Below, piece after piece: positions 4,614 through 5,978 of a stretch of 5,978 nucleotides of DNA. Below the pieces are notes generated by a model. The model did no database searches. It saw only the letters and a program-made list of their open reading frames with translations, and was not told where the DNA came from. Both the position numbers and the translations under genes were made by a program. The stretch is from Chrysiogenia bacterium (GTDB taxonomy: Bacteria > JAGRBM01). The stretch spans positions 1 to 5,978 of the forward strand of contig JAGRBM010000016.1 of assembly GCA_020434085.1 (NCBI GenBank), given 5' to 3'. Position 1 is the first letter of the stretch. Each line of letters begins with the position of its first letter.

Positions 4614-5702
4614 TCAGAGCGCCGCTTCGTTTTCGTCCGGGATTCGCCGCACGTTGAGCGCGAAGTTGTGGCAGATGGGGCAGTCGCGGCAGGCCTCGGG
4701 CAGCGGCGCCGAGAGATCGCCCAGCGCCTTGCGGAAATTCCTGTAGTCATCACCGGCCCAGTGCGCGGCGAGTGATCCTTCACCGAGCTTTCCAAATGCC
4801 ACGGGTTCGAGCCTGCGGGCCTCCCCCTCACGCGGGACGCGCCAGACCGGGTAGGCCGCCATGCAGCACGGGCTCACCGCGCCGTCGGCGCGAAGGAAGG
4901 GGCGCTGCTCGGCGTAGGCCATGCACGCGTGCCGCTTTGTCGAGCGGAAATCCCCGAAGGTTGCGACTTCGATGCCGGCATGCATCGCCACGTCGGCGGC
5001 CTCGGCAATGACGCGCTGGGCGCGCAGCGCCAGCGCCGGGTCGAGCCCCGCGTAGTAGTGCGCGTCCACCGAGCGCCCAACTTCCGCGCTCTCGAAGGGA
5101 ACGACGCTCTTGAACACGATCTGGTCGGCGCCCAGCTCGGCCGCCAGCTCGGCAAAGGCGCGCGCTTCTGCGAGGTTGTCCTGCATCAGCACGAACGAAA
5201 GCGAGATCATGGGCGAAGCCTTGCCGGCTCGCAGTTTCGCCACACGCACGACATTTTCGCAGACCAGCTCGAACTCGTCCTTGTGCTTGAGCGCGCGGTA
5301 GGTGGCTGCGCTCGCGCAGTCGAGAGAAACCATCAGGTAGGTCATCCCCGCATCGATCAGCCCGCGCGCCTTCTCCTCGGTGAGCAGCGAGCCCGCCGTG
5401 GTGAGCGTGACTTCGCTGGCCGCCTTGCTCGCCGCTGCGACGATGGCCAGGAGCTCCGGGTGGAGCAGCCCCTCGCCCCAGCCGGTAAAATCCACCACGT
5501 CCAGGGGCGCCAGGCTCTCGATCGTCTCGATCAGCGTGGCCGCGTCTGCGTGCTGGCGCTTTACGGTATCGGTATAGAAATTGAGCGGGCAGGGCGCGCA
5601 GTCATAGCCGCAGTGGCTCGAAAGCTCCACGGTAAGCCCGCGCAGGTCTTCGGGTCTGGCCACGGCGCGCGATGCCAGCCCAAGTCTGGAGAGAATTCCC
5701 AT
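4614..5702 (-). CDS. radical SAM protein with C-terminal SPASM/twitch-type domain
   Basis: A 362-residue radical SAM enzyme of unknown substrate. Seen directly: the cluster motif CX3CX2C in HCGYDCAPC (Cys31, Cys35, Cys38), which holds the 4Fe-4S that cleaves S-adenosylmethionine; GWGEGLLHP (74-82), the SAM-binding GGE-like motif; and a TIM-barrel-like middle with MVSLDCAS and ISLSFVLMQDN. The C-terminal part has Cys260, then G274-X4-Cys279 with Cys280 beside it, and CRDCPIC (Cys338, 341, 344), the pattern of a SPASM or twitch domain carrying one or two extra clusters. Family members mature peptides and proteins or modify small molecules, so the role cannot be set. Start: ATG 5702 is chosen because an upstream in-frame ATG at 5810 translates a dispersed repeat (FVLSLSKD), not protein. 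An AAGAG element lies just ahead of 5702. The ABC exporter upstream on the same strand may share its transcript. Confidence 0.9.
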   Translation of the reverse strand: MGILSRLGLASRAVARPEDLRGLTVELSSHCGYDCAPCPLNFYTDTVKRQHADAATLIETIESLAPLDVVDFTGWGEGLLHPELLAIVAAASKAASEVTLTTAGSLLTEEKARGLIDAGMTYLMVSLDCASAATYRALKHKDEFELVCENVVRVAKLRAGKASPMISLSFVLMQDNLAEARAFAELAAELGADQIVFKSVVPFESAEVGRSVDAHYYAGLDPALALRAQRVIAEAADVAMHAGIEVATFGDFRSTKRHACMAYAEQRPFLRADGAVSPCCMAAYPVWRVPREGEARRLEPVAFGKLGEGSLAAHWAGDDYRNFRKALGDLSAPLPEACRDCPICHNFALNVRRIPDENEAAL

Positions 5703-5781
5703 TGCTCTTGCGCGCCATGGTACCGCCTCGGCAGGGGTCTTGGGAAATGGCGTGGGGAACGGGTGCCTCTGCGTCTGTTCG

Positions 5782-5842
5782 TCCTTCGACAAGCTCAGGA
5801 CGAACGGCATCTTTTCCCGTTCGCCCTGAGCTTGTCGAAGGG
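5782..5842. repeat. REP-type inverted repeat pair (REPIN-like)
   Basis: Two 26-base arms (5782-5807 and 5817-5842) are inverted copies that match at 24 of 26 positions, separated by nine bases. The mismatches are a G-U-compatible pair at the outer end and one A/C at 5800/5824. The core, CCTTCGACAAGCTCAGG (5783-5799), is a dispersed repeat that I recognise from many Proteobacteria and other genomes, usually outside genes and often annotated by mistake as protein ending or starting in VLSLSKD. Such pairs are typically moved by single-copy REP-associated tyrosine transposases (RAYTs), none of which is in this window. The RNA would form a long hairpin between the ABC exporter and radical SAM genes. 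Confidence 0.85.
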
Positions 5843-5861
5843 TGGAACGGGCCAGTGTAGT

Positions 5862-5978
5862 TTACGCAGGTGCGGCGGCGCCGTTGCCGTTCTGACCGCT
5901 GAACTGGAGCTCGTAGAGCTTGGCGTAGACGCCGCCTTCGGCGAGCAGGCTCTCGTGATTTCCCTGCTCGATCAGGTG
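5862..5978 (-). CDS. ABC exporter (fused membrane/ATPase type), C-terminal 38 residues
   Basis: The gene enters from the right edge, and only its last 38 codons are present, ending in TAA at 5864-5862. The translation HLIEQGNHESLLAEGGVYAKLYELQF followed by a short Gly/Asn/Ala tail is the classic end of an MsbA-like ABC exporter ATPase: the 'E-x-G-x-H-E-x-L-L' beta-strand region after the H-loop, then the GG-V-Y-A-K-L-Y helix. Such exporters flip lipids, drugs or peptides across the inner membrane. The Walker motifs and membrane domain lie outside the window, so the substrate is unknown. It is upstream of the radical SAM gene on the same strand, with a 159-base gap that holds the REP pair. Confidence 0.85.
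   Translation of the reverse strand, partial: HLIEQGNHESLLAEGGVYAKLYELQFSGQNGNGAAAPA

Noticed and set aside
5703-5810. Start of the radical SAM gene at ATG 5810
   Set aside because: The first residues (FVLSLSKD) are a translated dispersed repeat, and the following Pro-rich part lacks family character; ATG 5702 begins the likely real protein.
5782-5842. CRISPR repeat or insertion-sequence end
   Set aside because: There are only two arms in inverted orientation, with no array of spacers, no transposase and no target duplication; the core is a known REP-type sequence.

Overview
The window is a GC-rich bacterial chromosomal segment with short intergenic gaps and no mobile element, CRISPR array or rRNA/tRNA gene that I can see. 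The gene set (an NtrC-type sigma-54 activator, an acyl-CoA dehydrogenase, an EI24/CysZ-like membrane protein, glutamate racemase MurI, a SPASM-type radical SAM protein and an ABC exporter) and the promoter style (-10 boxes such as TAGCAT) would suit a deltaproteobacterium in the old broad sense, for example Myxococcota or a related uncultured lineage. This is an inference from style and gene content, not from a marker gene. MurI implies a peptidoglycan-making bacterium.

Layout. Positions 1-365 (+) hold the 3' end of the sigma-54 regulator gene, closed by a strong hairpin terminator. About 495 bases without a convincing gene follow, ending in a plausible promoter and structured leader. Positions 862-2118 (+) encode a 418-residue acyl-CoA dehydrogenase, followed by a hairpin terminator. 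Positions 2193-2984 (+) encode an EI24-family integral membrane protein that starts just after that terminator. A two-way terminator separates it from a convergent small hypothetical gene (3484-3038, -). That gene and murI (3712-4542, +) diverge from a region of about 230 bases that carries a promoter for each. Past murI come a hairpin and a 20-base perfect palindrome. Then a radical SAM/SPASM gene (5702-4614, -) and, upstream of it on the same strand, the 3' end of an ABC exporter gene (5978-5862, -). The gap between these two holds a large inverted pair of a REP-type repeat.

The genes do not form one pathway. Most are single units bounded by their own terminators: fatty or organic acid oxidation, cell-wall D-glutamate supply, a membrane transporter-like protein and a regulator. 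The only likely co-transcribed pair is the ABC exporter and the radical SAM gene on the minus strand. I did not find a clearly new system. The points most worth a second look are the acyl-CoA dehydrogenase with its catalytic glutamate at the isovaleryl-CoA dehydrogenase position and a charged insertion in its N-terminal domain, the REP inverted pair that creates a false N-terminal extension on the radical SAM frame, the uncharacterised small protein, and the tightly packed terminator/start junction before the EI24 gene.
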